From: a virus
Direction: 5' to 3' (one strand)
Length of the DNA stretch: 40,901 bases
Virus record (IMG/VR): IMGVR_UViG_3300030118_005192
Coordinates: 1-40,901 of that record
The notes under the pieces were generated by a model. The model had not been told where the DNA came from and ran no database searches. It was given only the letters and a program-made list of their open reading frames with translations. Positions 1 through 8,942 of the stretch are shown one piece after another (the first letter of the stretch is position 1; every line of letters begins with the position of its first letter). The position numbers were made by a program, and so were the translations under genes.

Positions 1-1
1 C

Positions 2-1132
2 CAGACTAGCTCGGGATTATATAGTTTGTTCATACCTATGGAATGGAACTACGAAGGATTCATTGATTCTTATGGACATCCTGTATTCGGAACACCAGAG
101 AAAGAAGTCTTTGGAAACGATGGCGAGCTTATTGACACAGGTGTAGTTGACTTTTGGAATAATGAAGTTGAAGGATTAAAGCACGATGGGGATGCTTTAA
201 ATGAATATTATAGGCAATTTCCAAGAACAGAAGCTCATGCTTTTAGAGATGAAACTAAAAACAGTATATTCAATTTAAGCAAAATTTATGAGCAAATTGA
301 TTATAATGATGATTTAATGCGTAAAGGATATATTACGCAAGGTTCTTTTTCTTGGGAAAATGGAATAAAAGATTCAAAAGTAATGTTTACTCCAAATAAA
401 AATGGTAGATTTTTTATTTCGTGGACACCACCTAAAAATTTAGAAAATAATATCATTTTAAAAAATGGTATTAAAACACCAGGTAATCAACATATAGGTG
501 CATTTGGATGTGACTCATACGATATATCTGGAACAACAGACGGGCAAGGCTCAAAAGGAGCTTTACACGGATTAACTAAGTTTAGTATGGAAGATGCTCC
601 TGCTAATTCATTCTTTTTAGAATATGTAGCAAGACCTCAAACAGCTGAACTGTTTTTTGAAGATGTATTAATGGCTTTAGTTTATTATGGTATGCCTGTA
701 CTTGCAGAAAATAATAAACCAAGATTACTATATCATTTAAAAAGAAGAGGATACAGGGCTTATTCAATGAATAGACCTGATAAAGTTTGGAATAAATTAT
801 CTATAACAGAAAAAGAAATAGGTGGTATTCCAAATACGTCGGAAGACATAAAACAGGCACACGCAGCTGCAATTGAAACGTATATAAATAATCATGTTGG
901 CATTGACGAAAATGGAGGTGGGAACATATATTTTAATAATACGCTTAATGATTGGGCTAAGTTTGATATAAATAAAAGAACTAAATTTGATGCAACAATA
1001 AGTTCAGGTTTAGCAATTATGGCGTGTAATAGACATTTATATCATCCAAAACCTAAATATATGAAACCTAGTTTAGATATTAAAATATCAAGATATAATA
1101 ATAAAGGATCTCATTCAACAATAATAAAATAG
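2..1132 (+). CDS. terL: Terminase large subunit, C-terminal part (5' partial)
   Basis: DNA-packaging motor subunit that cuts and translocates the genome into the prohead. Only the end of the ATPase domain and the nuclease domain are present: the frame is open to the window edge (codons ...Q-T-S-S-G-L-Y-S-L-F-I-P-M-E-W-N before the first ATG), so the gene continues to the left and any start inside the window would be artificial. The nuclease domain shows an acidic strand in GAFGCDSYDISG (about residues 165-176), a second acidic region around FFLEYVARPQTAELFFED, and a third near FDINKRTKFDATISSG, as expected for an RNase H-like terminase nuclease. It lies directly upstream of the portal gene, one base apart, the usual packaging order. 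Family assignment is by recognition of these motifs; fairly sure. Confidence 0.9.
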   Translation, partial: QTSSGLYSLFIPMEWNYEGFIDSYGHPVFGTPEKEVFGNDGELIDTGVVDFWNNEVEGLKHDGDALNEYYRQFPRTEAHAFRDETKNSIFNLSKIYEQIDYNDDLMRKGYITQGSFSWENGIKDSKVMFTPNKNGRFFISWTPPKNLENNIILKNGIKTPGNQHIGAFGCDSYDISGTTDGQGSKGALHGLTKFSMEDAPANSFFLEYVARPQTAELFFEDVLMALVYYGMPVLAENNKPRLLYHLKRRGYRAYSMNRPDKVWNKLSITEKEIGGIPNTSEDIKQAHAAAIETYINNHVGIDENGGGNIYFNNTLNDWAKFDINKRTKFDATISSGLAIMACNRHLYHPKPKYMKPSLDIKISRYNNKGSHSTIIK

Positions 1133-1133
1133 C

Positions 1134-3557
1134 ATGGCTGAAACAATTTTAAAAAGTTCATTTCCTAGTCAAATAGCTTCTGATGAAGAAAAATCAACAT
1201 TTGAATATGGGGAAAAAGTAGCAAAAGCAATTGAACACGAGTGGTTTAAAAGAGACAATGGTGCTACAAGATTTTATTCCAATAGGGATGAATATCATAG
1301 ACTTCGTTTATATGCAAGAGGAGAACAATCAGTAAAAAAATATAAAGATGAATTATCTATTAATGGTGATTTATCTTATTTAAATTTAGATTGGAAACCT
1401 GTACCTATTATACCTAAGTTTGTGGATATAGTTGTAAATGGAATGTCAGATAGATTATTTGATATTAAAGCTTTTTCACAGGATCCCGCATCTGTAAAAG
1501 AAAGAACTGATTATGTCCAAAAAATTATGGATGATATGCAGGCTAAACAGTTTAATGATAATGTGCAAGAAAAATTAGGAATAAATTTATTTAATACTGA
1601 TCCAAATAAATTACCTTCTGATGATCAAGAATTAGCTTTACACATGCAGACAGAGTATAAGCAAGCTATTGAAATTGCAGAAGAACAAGCTATAAATACT
1701 ATATTAAATCAAAATAATTATGATTTAACACAAAAAAGGGTAAATTATGATTTAGTTACATTGGGTATTGCATCGGTAAAACATGAGTTTAATAAAGCAG
1801 AAGGTATTAAAGTTAGATGTGTTGATCCTGCTGATTTAGTATATTCATACACTTATTCTCCTTATTTTGATGATATTTATTATATAGGTGAGGTAAAATC
1901 TGTAACAATAAATGAAATAGCAAAACAATTTCCTAATTTAGATGAAGACACGCTTAAAAAAATATCTAGTCAAGGTTATCAAAGTGCATCTTCACATAAT
2001 AGATATATAAATGAAGATAGCGTATTAGATTCAAATAGTATACAAGTATTATACTTTAATTATAAAACATACAACAATGAAGTTTACAAAATTAAAACAA
2101 CAGCTACAGGAGCTTCTAAAGCGATTCAAAAAAATGATCAATTCAATCCGCCAGAGGATATTGAAAATCTTTTCGAAAAAGCAAGCAGATCAATAGACGT
2201 AGTATATGAAGGAGTATATGTATTAGGTGTTAATATGCTTCTTAAATGGGGTCTTGCAAAAAATATGATTAGACCTAAAAGTGATACAACAAAGGTAATG
2301 ATGAATTATCATATTGTTGCACCTAGAATATATAAAGGAAGAATTGAGTCTTTAGTTAGTAGAATTACAGGATTTGCTGATATGATTCAACTAACACATT
2401 TAAAATTACAACAAGTAATGTCAAGAATGATACCTGACGGTGTTTATCTTGATGCAGATGGTCTTGCTGAAATAGATTTAGGTAACGGCACAAATTATAA
2501 TCCGCAAGAAGCATTAAATATGTTTTTTCAAACAGGTTCTGTTATTGGTAGATCTTTAACGCAAGATGGTGATATGAATCCAGCTAAAGTGCCAATACAA
2601 GAACTTACATCTAATGGTGGTAATAATAAAATAGCTTCTTTAATACAAACGTATAACTATTATCTTCAAATGATAAGAGATGTAACCGGATTAAATGAAG
2701 CAAGAGATGGAAGTAAACCTGATCAGTATGCTTTAGTTGGTGTACAAAAATTAGCTGCCGCTAATTCAAATACAGCTACAAGACATATATTGCAAGCTAG
2801 CTTATATTTAACGGCAAGAGTTGCTGAAGCAGTTAGTTTAAGAATATCAGATATATTAGAATATTCACCAACTAGAGAGGCTTTTATATCTTCAATAGGA
2901 AGATTTAATGTAGGAACATTAGATGATATTAAAAATATGCATTTACATGATTTTGGAATATTTATAGAGCTTGCTCCAGATGAAGAAGAAAAAGCAAGAC
3001 TTGAAAATAACATACAAGCAGCTCTTTCAAAAGATCAAATATTTCTTGAAGATGCAATTGATATTAGAGAAATAAAAAATATTAAATTAGCTAATCAATT
3101 GTTAAAAGTAAGAAGAAAAAAGAAAATGAATGATGATATGCAACGTCAGCAGCAAAATATACAAATGCAAACACAATCAAATGCACAAGCCGCACAGGCT
3201 TCAGCACAAGCTGATGTTCAAAAACAACAAGCATTAACTCAACAAAAAGCGGAATTAGCTCAAATTGAGTCTAATCTTGAAATACAAAAATTACAACAAG
3301 AAAAAGAATTGAAAAAAGAATTAATGTCATATGAATTTCAATTAAATATGGCATTAAAAGATAAAGAATCTGAAGTCTATACTAGCAGAGAAAAATTTAA
3401 AGAAGATAGGAAAGACGAAAGAACAAGAATTCAAGCTAGCCAACAGTCTAAATTAATTGAACAAAGAAAAGATAGAAAAGGAGAGCAAGAATTTGAATCC
3501 GCTGGTAATGATACAATGGGCAGTGGATTTAATTTAGAGGCATTTGAACCTCGTTAA
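1134..3557 (+). CDS. Portal protein
   Basis: The 807-aa product is most likely the dodecameric portal at the capsid vertex through which DNA passes. Supporting points: position between terminase and scaffold/capsid genes, size typical of the large podovirus portals, a conserved-looking N-terminal block (YARGEQSVKKYKDEL, then LNLDWKPVPIIPKFVDIVVNGM, about residues 60-105), and a C-terminal third (about 640-790) that is Gln/Lys/Glu-rich and predicted to be helical coiled coil, like the barrel/crown of portals. The N-terminal block resembles portals of marine environmental phages and crAss-like phages from memory. Starts at ATG two bases after the terminase stop, no Shine-Dalgarno. No missing parts seen. 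Confidence 0.85.
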   Translation: MAETILKSSFPSQIASDEEKSTFEYGEKVAKAIEHEWFKRDNGATRFYSNRDEYHRLRLYARGEQSVKKYKDELSINGDLSYLNLDWKPVPIIPKFVDIVVNGMSDRLFDIKAFSQDPASVKERTDYVQKIMDDMQAKQFNDNVQEKLGINLFNTDPNKLPSDDQELALHMQTEYKQAIEIAEEQAINTILNQNNYDLTQKRVNYDLVTLGIASVKHEFNKAEGIKVRCVDPADLVYSYTYSPYFDDIYYIGEVKSVTINEIAKQFPNLDEDTLKKISSQGYQSASSHNRYINEDSVLDSNSIQVLYFNYKTYNNEVYKIKTTATGASKAIQKNDQFNPPEDIENLFEKASRSIDVVYEGVYVLGVNMLLKWGLAKNMIRPKSDTTKVMMNYHIVAPRIYKGRIESLVSRITGFADMIQLTHLKLQQVMSRMIPDGVYLDADGLAEIDLGNGTNYNPQEALNMFFQTGSVIGRSLTQDGDMNPAKVPIQELTSNGGNNKIASLIQTYNYYLQMIRDVTGLNEARDGSKPDQYALVGVQKLAAANSNTATRHILQASLYLTARVAEAVSLRISDILEYSPTREAFISSIGRFNVGTLDDIKNMHLHDFGIFIELAPDEEEKARLENNIQAALSKDQIFLEDAIDIREIKNIKLANQLLKVRRKKKMNDDMQRQQQNIQMQTQSNAQAAQASAQADVQKQQALTQQKAELAQIESNLEIQKLQQEKELKKELMSYEFQLNMALKDKESEVYTSREKFKEDRKDERTRIQASQQSKLIEQRKDRKGEQEFESAGNDTMGSGFNLEAFEPR

Positions 3558-3586
3558 AAATTTTATTAATTATATAATATTTTATC

Positions 3587-4891
3587 ATGTCAAATAAAAA
3601 AGAACAACAAGAAGAAGTTGTTGAAGCAATAGAAAAAGTTGAAGAAACAACAGAACAACCTAAAGAAGAAGTTAAAGCTGAAGAAAAGGTTGAAGAAAAA
3701 AAAGAAGAACCAAAAAAACCAGCAGCAGAGGTTGCTGATGATGGTACAATAAAAATAGATTTACGTAATTTTAAAAAAGAAGAAGATGCCACTGGAAAGC
3801 AAAGCACAGATGAGGTACCTGTTCGCAACGAATCCGAAACTAGCGAAGAAGTTCGTGAAGAAAACAAGCAAACAGAAGATGAAAAACCTTCCGGAGAAAG
3901 TACTGGCGAAACTAAGCAAGAAGAAGAAAAAGTTACTGAAGAAGAGCCCGTATTAGAGCTTGTAAATGAGGAAGAAGAAAAAAGTTTACAGGAAAAAATA
4001 AAAGATATTCCAAATAAACTTAAAGAAGAGCCAAAAAACGTAAATAATAAAGAAGAAACACAAGAATTACCTGAAAATATTAATAAACTAGTTGAATTTA
4101 TGAATGAAACTGGAGGTAGTCTTGAAGATTATGTAAAATTAAACAAAGATTACAGTAAAATGGAGGATATGGATGTCTTACGTGAACACTATAGACAAAC
4201 AAAACCACATTTATCTGAAGAAGAAATAAGCTTTTTAATGGAAGATACTTTTTCTTATGACGAAGAAGAAGATGAAGAAAGAGATATTAAAAGAAAAAAG
4301 CTTAGATTGAAAGAATCAATCGCGGAAGCAAAGTCAAATCTCACCGGTCTGAAGCAAAAATATTACAATGACCTTAAGTTAAGCTCAAAGTTAACCCCAG
4401 AACAAAGAGAAGCGGTTAAATTCTACGATGATTATAAACAAGAGCAGCAACTCTCAACAGAAACAGCTCAAAGGCATAGATCAATATTTGAACAAAAAAC
4501 AAATGAAGTATTTTCCCAAAATTTCAAAGGTTTTGAATATAAGGTAGGCGAAAACAGATATAGATTTAAAGTCAAAGATGTAAATAGAGTAAAAGATACA
4601 CAGTCAGATATTAATTCATTAGTTAGTAGATATGTAAATAAAGAAAACGAAATGAATGATGCTGCTGGTTATCATAAAGCTTTGTTTACAGCAATGAATG
4701 CTGATTCAATAGCTAATCATTTTTATGAGCAAGGAAGGGCAGACGCTATTAAAGAGTCTATGGCCAAATCTAAAAATATAGATATGGATCCCCGAGCTAC
4801 TCATCAAGAGGTTACTACGAATACAGGATTTAAAGTTAGAGCTGTAAGTGGAGATGATGCTGACAGATTAAGAGTAAGATTTAAACAATAA
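3587..4891 (+). CDS. Acidic Glu/Lys-rich protein, probable scaffold or head assembly protein
   Basis: The 434-aa protein lies between portal and major capsid genes, the usual place of a scaffolding protein. Residues 1 to about 170 are almost entirely Glu, Lys, Thr and Val in low-complexity repeats (for example KKEEPKKPAAEV), predicted disordered. The rest is helical and charged, with a Glu/Asp cluster (EEEDEERDIKRKK, about 225-240) and a likely coiled coil. The C-terminal end is basic (DRLRVRFKQ), which in scaffolds contacts the capsid protein. No enzymatic motif is visible. The role is inferred from position and composition, not from a recognised domain. The 29-nt leader is pure A/T. Confidence 0.6.
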   Translation: MSNKKEQQEEVVEAIEKVEETTEQPKEEVKAEEKVEEKKEEPKKPAAEVADDGTIKIDLRNFKKEEDATGKQSTDEVPVRNESETSEEVREENKQTEDEKPSGESTGETKQEEEKVTEEEPVLELVNEEEEKSLQEKIKDIPNKLKEEPKNVNNKEETQELPENINKLVEFMNETGGSLEDYVKLNKDYSKMEDMDVLREHYRQTKPHLSEEEISFLMEDTFSYDEEEDEERDIKRKKLRLKESIAEAKSNLTGLKQKYYNDLKLSSKLTPEQREAVKFYDDYKQEQQLSTETAQRHRSIFEQKTNEVFSQNFKGFEYKVGENRYRFKVKDVNRVKDTQSDINSLVSRYVNKENEMNDAAGYHKALFTAMNADSIANHFYEQGRADAIKESMAKSKNIDMDPRATHQEVTTNTGFKVRAVSGDDADRLRVRFKQ

Positions 4892-4908
4892 CTTAAAATT
4901 TAAAAAAA

Positions 4909-6414
4909 ATGGGATTATTTTCATCGAGTGGGTCGTTTCCTGCGGGACTTACGCCTACTCCTACAAAAACGTTGTTTTCGGGCAACTATCTAACATTTGA
5001 CTCAAATTCAGGTGGAGGAACATTTGCCGAAAGATTTTTACCCGATGTATATGAAAAAGAAGTTGAAAGATATGGTAACAGATCTGTTTCTTCTTTCCTT
5101 CGTATGGTCGGCGCTGAAATTCCTTCTGCTTCGGATCAAATAATTTGGTCAGAGCAAGGAAGACTACATATTGCATATAGCGGTGTATCCGTTGATACTG
5201 CAACAAACAGTAGAGTTACATCTAATGGCCACGCTGTTAGAGTTGGACAAACTGTTGTAATTATAGAAGCAGATTCTTCAAATTCTAGATCACCTTTTGT
5301 TGCTGGTAGTGGACAAACTACTTGGAACGCTGATAAAGTTGTAAAAGGAGTTGTAAAAGCTGTAACTGCAAATACTTTTGATGTTGCTCCTTATAAAGGT
5401 GCTACACTAACAGCGGCTGGATTAACATCTGGTGGTTCTGTTACTTGTTCAGTATTTGTATACGGTTCAGAATTTAAAAAAGGAACTGCTGGTATGGATG
5501 GATCTATAGATGCAGGTTTTCAACAGTTTAGTAACAACCCTATTATTATCAAAGATAAATATTCTATCAATGGTTCTGATACTGCTCAAATTGGGTGGGT
5601 TGAAGTAACAACTGAAAACGGAGCATCTGGATACTTATGGTATTTAAAATCAGAGCATGAAACAAGACTTAGATTTGAAGATTACCTTGAAATGTCAATG
5701 ATAGAAGGAGAAAAAGCTTCTGCTACTGGCTCAGGTACTGCTGCAAATGAAGGTTTTGTTGGTACTGAAGGTCTTTTTGCTGCTATAGAATCAAGAGGTA
5801 ATATTTATCAAAACTTTAACTCTAATGAAACAGCTTTAGATACTTCAGACGGTAATCCAAGAACAGCCTTACAAGATTTTGATGAAATTCTTAAAAACTT
5901 AGATAAACAAGGTGCTATAGAAGAAAATATGCTTTTCTTAAATAGAGCTACTGCACTTGCTTTTGATGATATGCTTGCAGGTTTAAACCCACATTCAACA
6001 GGTGGTGTTAACTTTGGTGTATTTAATAACAGTGAGGATATGGCACTTAATTTAGGATTTAATGGTTTCAGAAGAGGATCTTATGATTTTTATAAGACTG
6101 ACTGGAAATACTTAAACGATGCTACTACAAGAGGTCTTGGTGGTAATATAGACGGTGTACTTGTTCCTGCAGGTACTTCAACTGTATACGATCAACAACT
6201 TGGTAAAAATATCAAAAGACCATTCTTGCACGTAAGATATAGAGCTTCAGAAGCTGATGATAGAAAAATGAAATCTTGGATCACTGGATCTGTAGGTGGA
6301 GTTTATACATCTGATATTGATGAAATGAATGTACACTTCTTATCTGAAAGATGTTTGTGTGTTCAAGGAGCTAATAACTTCGTATTATTTAAGACTGCTA
6401 CTCAGCAAGCTTAA
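4909..6414 (+). CDS. Major capsid protein
   Basis: A 501-aa protein directly after the scaffold-like gene and before a strong hairpin terminator. The N-terminal region (FDSNSGGGTFAERFLPDVYEKEV, about 28-48, and NRSVSSFLRMVGAEIP) fits the N-arm and spine helix of HK97-fold capsid proteins of large podoviruses, and the Gly/Ala/Thr-rich beta regions plus size fit too. Base composition is less A/T-rich and codon use appears more even than in the neighbours, as expected for a very highly expressed gene. Starts at ATG after a nine-base A/T leader. The call rests on order, size and resemblance to capsid proteins of environmental phages; a minor chance remains that it is another abundant head protein. 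Confidence 0.85.
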   Translation: MGLFSSSGSFPAGLTPTPTKTLFSGNYLTFDSNSGGGTFAERFLPDVYEKEVERYGNRSVSSFLRMVGAEIPSASDQIIWSEQGRLHIAYSGVSVDTATNSRVTSNGHAVRVGQTVVIIEADSSNSRSPFVAGSGQTTWNADKVVKGVVKAVTANTFDVAPYKGATLTAAGLTSGGSVTCSVFVYGSEFKKGTAGMDGSIDAGFQQFSNNPIIIKDKYSINGSDTAQIGWVEVTTENGASGYLWYLKSEHETRLRFEDYLEMSMIEGEKASATGSGTAANEGFVGTEGLFAAIESRGNIYQNFNSNETALDTSDGNPRTALQDFDEILKNLDKQGAIEENMLFLNRATALAFDDMLAGLNPHSTGGVNFGVFNNSEDMALNLGFNGFRRGSYDFYKTDWKYLNDATTRGLGGNIDGVLVPAGTSTVYDQQLGKNIKRPFLHVRYRASEADDRKMKSWITGSVGGVYTSDIDEMNVHFLSERCLCVQGANNFVLFKTATQQA

Positions 6415-6422
6415 TATTTTAT

Positions 6423-6466
6423 GTAAAGCTAAGGGCATCTTAATTGGTGCCCTTGCCTTTACTTTT
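6423..6466 (+). terminator. Strong stem-loop terminator after the capsid gene
   Basis: GTAAAG-CT-AAGGGCA pairs with TGCCCTT-GC-CTTTAC: 15 positions with only one mismatch and one G-T, around a 10-nt loop, followed by TTTT and a T-rich stretch. It starts nine bases after the capsid stop codon. It probably ends or attenuates transcripts so that capsid mRNA is made in excess over the downstream genes. It also acts as a 3' stabilising hairpin if transcripts are processed. Confidence 0.8.
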
Positions 6467-6488
6467 AACAATTTTATTATATCATATT

Positions 6489-7253
6489 ATGAAAACAAAA
6501 ACAATTTCTCCTGAAAAAAATTGGGAGATAAAAGATAGAACTTATGTGTTAACAGGCAATTCAACGCCTATAACATTTACATTAGCATCTAAACATCATT
6601 CAAGAACACCTCTTCTTTGGTTTGACGAAGAAAAAGGTTATGCTAGAGAATTAAGATATGCTACTAATCAACATACTCCATTTAGAGACGAGCAAAAAGG
6701 GCATGTTACTTTAGCTCATATTGTTTTTAGAGATGGTGCATTATATGTACCTAGAACTAATCAATGTTTACAAAAATTACTTTCTCTTTATCATCCTGGT
6801 AAAGGTGGTTTTTATGTAGAAGTTGATAATGTTGAAGAAGCTAAAGACGATTTAGTAGATTTAGAATTAGAAATAGAAGCTTTAAATTTAGCTAGAGAAT
6901 TAGAAATTGACCATGCAGAAGCCGTACTTAGAGTTGAGCATGGATCTTCCGTTACTAGCTTAACTAGCCAAGAAATAAAAAGAGATATATTATTATTTGC
7001 AAAAAATAATGCAGGTCTTTTTATAAATCTTGTTAAAGATGAAAATGTTCAGTTAAGAAACTTTGCTATTAAAGCAGTTGAAGCTGGCATAGTTGATTTA
7101 GATGGTGATCAAAGAAATTTTTATTGGGCAAAAAATAAAAAGAAATTGATGACAGTTCCTTTTGAAGAAAATCCATATTCAGCATTTGCTGCATATTTAA
7201 AAACTGACGAAGGTACACAAGTTTATAAATCAATAGATAAAAAATTAAAATAA
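6489..7253 (+). CDS. Unknown structural-region protein following the capsid gene
   Basis: 254 aa. I start it at ATG 6489 rather than at the longer in-frame ATG 6444, because the upstream stretch would translate the terminator hairpin and its T-run into an implausible hydrophobic leader, and the ATG at 6489 has the A/T leader common here. N-terminal part is beta-like (residues 1-120); residues 120-160 form an acidic helix (EEAKDDLVDLELEIEALNLARELEID), followed by an alpha-helical C-terminal region. I do not recognise a family. Position between capsid and ring proteins suggests a head-stabilising or head-tail joining role, but that is inference only. It is bracketed by two independent hairpins. 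Confidence 0.75.
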   Translation: MKTKTISPEKNWEIKDRTYVLTGNSTPITFTLASKHHSRTPLLWFDEEKGYARELRYATNQHTPFRDEQKGHVTLAHIVFRDGALYVPRTNQCLQKLLSLYHPGKGGFYVEVDNVEEAKDDLVDLELEIEALNLARELEIDHAEAVLRVEHGSSVTSLTSQEIKRDILLFAKNNAGLFINLVKDENVQLRNFAIKAVEAGIVDLDGDQRNFYWAKNKKKLMTVPFEENPYSAFAAYLKTDEGTQVYKSIDKKLK

Positions 7254-7262
7254 TTTATCTTA

Positions 7263-7299
7263 TAGTGGTAGGGCTGCTATAAGGTAGCCCTATACACTA
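7263..7299 (+). terminator. Second stem-loop, likely attenuator or terminator
   Basis: TAGTG pairs with CACTA at the base and AGGGCTGC pairs with GTAGCCCT above a small internal loop, with loop TATAAG. It begins nine bases after the preceding stop codon. No T-run follows (AAAATAATAATT instead), so it may slow polymerase or protect mRNA ends rather than be a classical terminator. The core AGGGC/GCCCT is the same as in the hairpin before this gene. Confidence 0.6.
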
Positions 7300-7313
7300 A
7301 AATAATAATTAAT

Positions 7314-8021
7314 ATGGTTAGCGTAGATACAGTATATCAAAGAGTATTAGCAATTTTGAATAAAGAAAATCGTGGTTATATGACACCACAGGAATTTAAT
7401 CTTTTAGCTAATCAAGCACAATTAGAAATATTTGAACAATACTTTTATGATTTAACACAGTTTAATAGAGGTGGTCAAATAAATAATGAGTTTGCAAATA
7501 TTGTAAAAAATATAAAAGAAAAAATAAGTTTATTTAAAAAGACAGCAACATTAACTTATTCAACAGATACATATGCGTTGCCGTCAGATTTATATAGGTT
7601 AGGCACAGTTTATTACAATGATTCAATTGAAGTTGAACCAATTGATCAAATAGAATTTTTATATATAAATACTTCACCTTTAACAAAGCCTGATACTACA
7701 AGGCCTATATACACTAGATCAGGATTATTAATAAAAGTATATCCTACAACAATTACTTCTAATACAGAAATAGCAGCTTCATATATTAAAAAACCCGCTA
7801 CAGTCGAATGGGCTCACGTGGAGGTTACAGATGATAATTCAACAGATATGGTAAAGCTGTTTGATTCTTCGTCTGCTGTTGATTTTGAATTACACGAATC
7901 AGAAGAAACTGTATTAGTATATAAAATATTAGCTTATGCTGGATTAGTTATAAAGCAACCTGAAATAAGTCAGGTAGCAGAAACTAAAGACAGTTTAAAA
8001 ACACAAAAAGAAAAATCATAA
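7314..8021 (+). CDS. Probable head-tail connector / ring (adaptor) protein
   Basis: A 235-aa protein. The start is helical (VYQRVLAILNKENRGYMTPQEFNLLANQAQLEIFEQYFYDL, about residues 7-47), then beta-rich segments with Tyr and Pro (YALPSDLYRLGTVYY). This helix-then-sheet layout, size, and the place between head genes and the nozzle gene match T7 gp11-type adaptors and the ring proteins of crAss-like podoviruses. The start was chosen at ATG 7314, 15 nt past the hairpin. No direct family motif, so the function is inferred from layout and context. Confidence 0.65.
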   Translation: MVSVDTVYQRVLAILNKENRGYMTPQEFNLLANQAQLEIFEQYFYDLTQFNRGGQINNEFANIVKNIKEKISLFKKTATLTYSTDTYALPSDLYRLGTVYYNDSIEVEPIDQIEFLYINTSPLTKPDTTRPIYTRSGLLIKVYPTTITSNTEIAASYIKKPATVEWAHVEVTDDNSTDMVKLFDSSSAVDFELHESEETVLVYKILAYAGLVIKQPEISQVAETKDSLKTQKEKS

Positions 8022-8024
8022 TAG

Positions 8025-8939
8025 ATGGCATTAGGAACCTATAACACAGACGGGACTAAACAAACCCAAAAAGAATATTATGCTGGAAACCAAAAAGGTA
8101 ATTATCAATTTATTTCAATAACAGATATTATAAATAACTTTATAGTATCACAGGTTGGTGACGATAAAATAATTAAAAGTGCTAAAAGAGCAGAAGTTGC
8201 TTTTCATGCACAAAGAGGAATCCAAGAATTAAATTATGATACTATAAATAATTTAAAAACACAAGAAATAGATTTACCACCTTCACTTAGTGTAGATTTA
8301 CCACATGATTTTGTAAGTTATGTACAAATATCAATGGTAGACGACAACGGTGTTGAAAGGCCTATTAAGCCTAGCCCAGTATCAACTGCTCCTACCTCTG
8401 TATTACAAGATTCAGATTATAATTATTTATTTGATTCAAACGGTAATTTATTAGTAGGTTCGTCATCATTAACTGTACAAAGATTTCAAACATCAACAAA
8501 TGACACATCTGCAACAACTACGGATAGTAGTATAAATTTTTTAGAAGAAGGTTACGGATACAATGTTGACTACGGTAAAAGATATGGATTAGATCCTACG
8601 ACTGCAACAAGATCCGGGTTTTTTATTATAGATGATAATAACGGTACTATATCTTTTTCAAGTGATTTAAAAAATAAAGTAATTACTATAAAATATATTT
8701 CTGATGGGTTGGATTCAGACGGGGACATGCGAGTACATAAGTTTGCAGAAGAAGCATTATATAAGTGTATAGCACATGGTATTATGACTGCAAAATCAAA
8801 TGTTCCTGAATATCAAATAAACAGATTAAAAAAAGAAAGAAGAGCAGCTATAAGATCTGCAAAACTTAGGCTTGCTAAAATAAATATTACAGACTTAACT
8901 CAAACTATGAGGGGTAAGTCTAAACACATTAAACACTAA
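8025..8939 (+). CDS. Probable second ring / tail adaptor protein
   Basis: 304 aa. It follows the previous gene after three bases. Residues 25-85 contain a helix pattern (ITDIINNFIVSQVGD, then AKRAEVAFHAQRGIQELNYDT) that I associate with connector-like proteins of marine podoviruses. The middle is Ser/Thr/Asp-rich and beta-like; the C-terminus is strongly basic (RLKKERRAAIRSAKLRLAK). Likely forms a ring between portal and nozzle, together with the upstream gene. Function inferred from order and the helical repeat; not verified. Confidence 0.6.
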   Translation: MALGTYNTDGTKQTQKEYYAGNQKGNYQFISITDIINNFIVSQVGDDKIIKSAKRAEVAFHAQRGIQELNYDTINNLKTQEIDLPPSLSVDLPHDFVSYVQISMVDDNGVERPIKPSPVSTAPTSVLQDSDYNYLFDSNGNLLVGSSSLTVQRFQTSTNDTSATTTDSSINFLEEGYGYNVDYGKRYGLDPTTATRSGFFIIDDNNGTISFSSDLKNKVITIKYISDGLDSDGDMRVHKFAEEALYKCIAHGIMTAKSNVPEYQINRLKKERRAAIRSAKLRLAKINITDLTQTMRGKSKHIKH

Positions 8940-8942
8940 TAC

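Noticed and set aside
1134-6414. Firm assignment to the crAss-like phages
   Set aside because: Portal and capsid parts look similar to my memory of them, but the T7-like ejection gene order and T7-like primase-helicase do not allow a safe call without a search.
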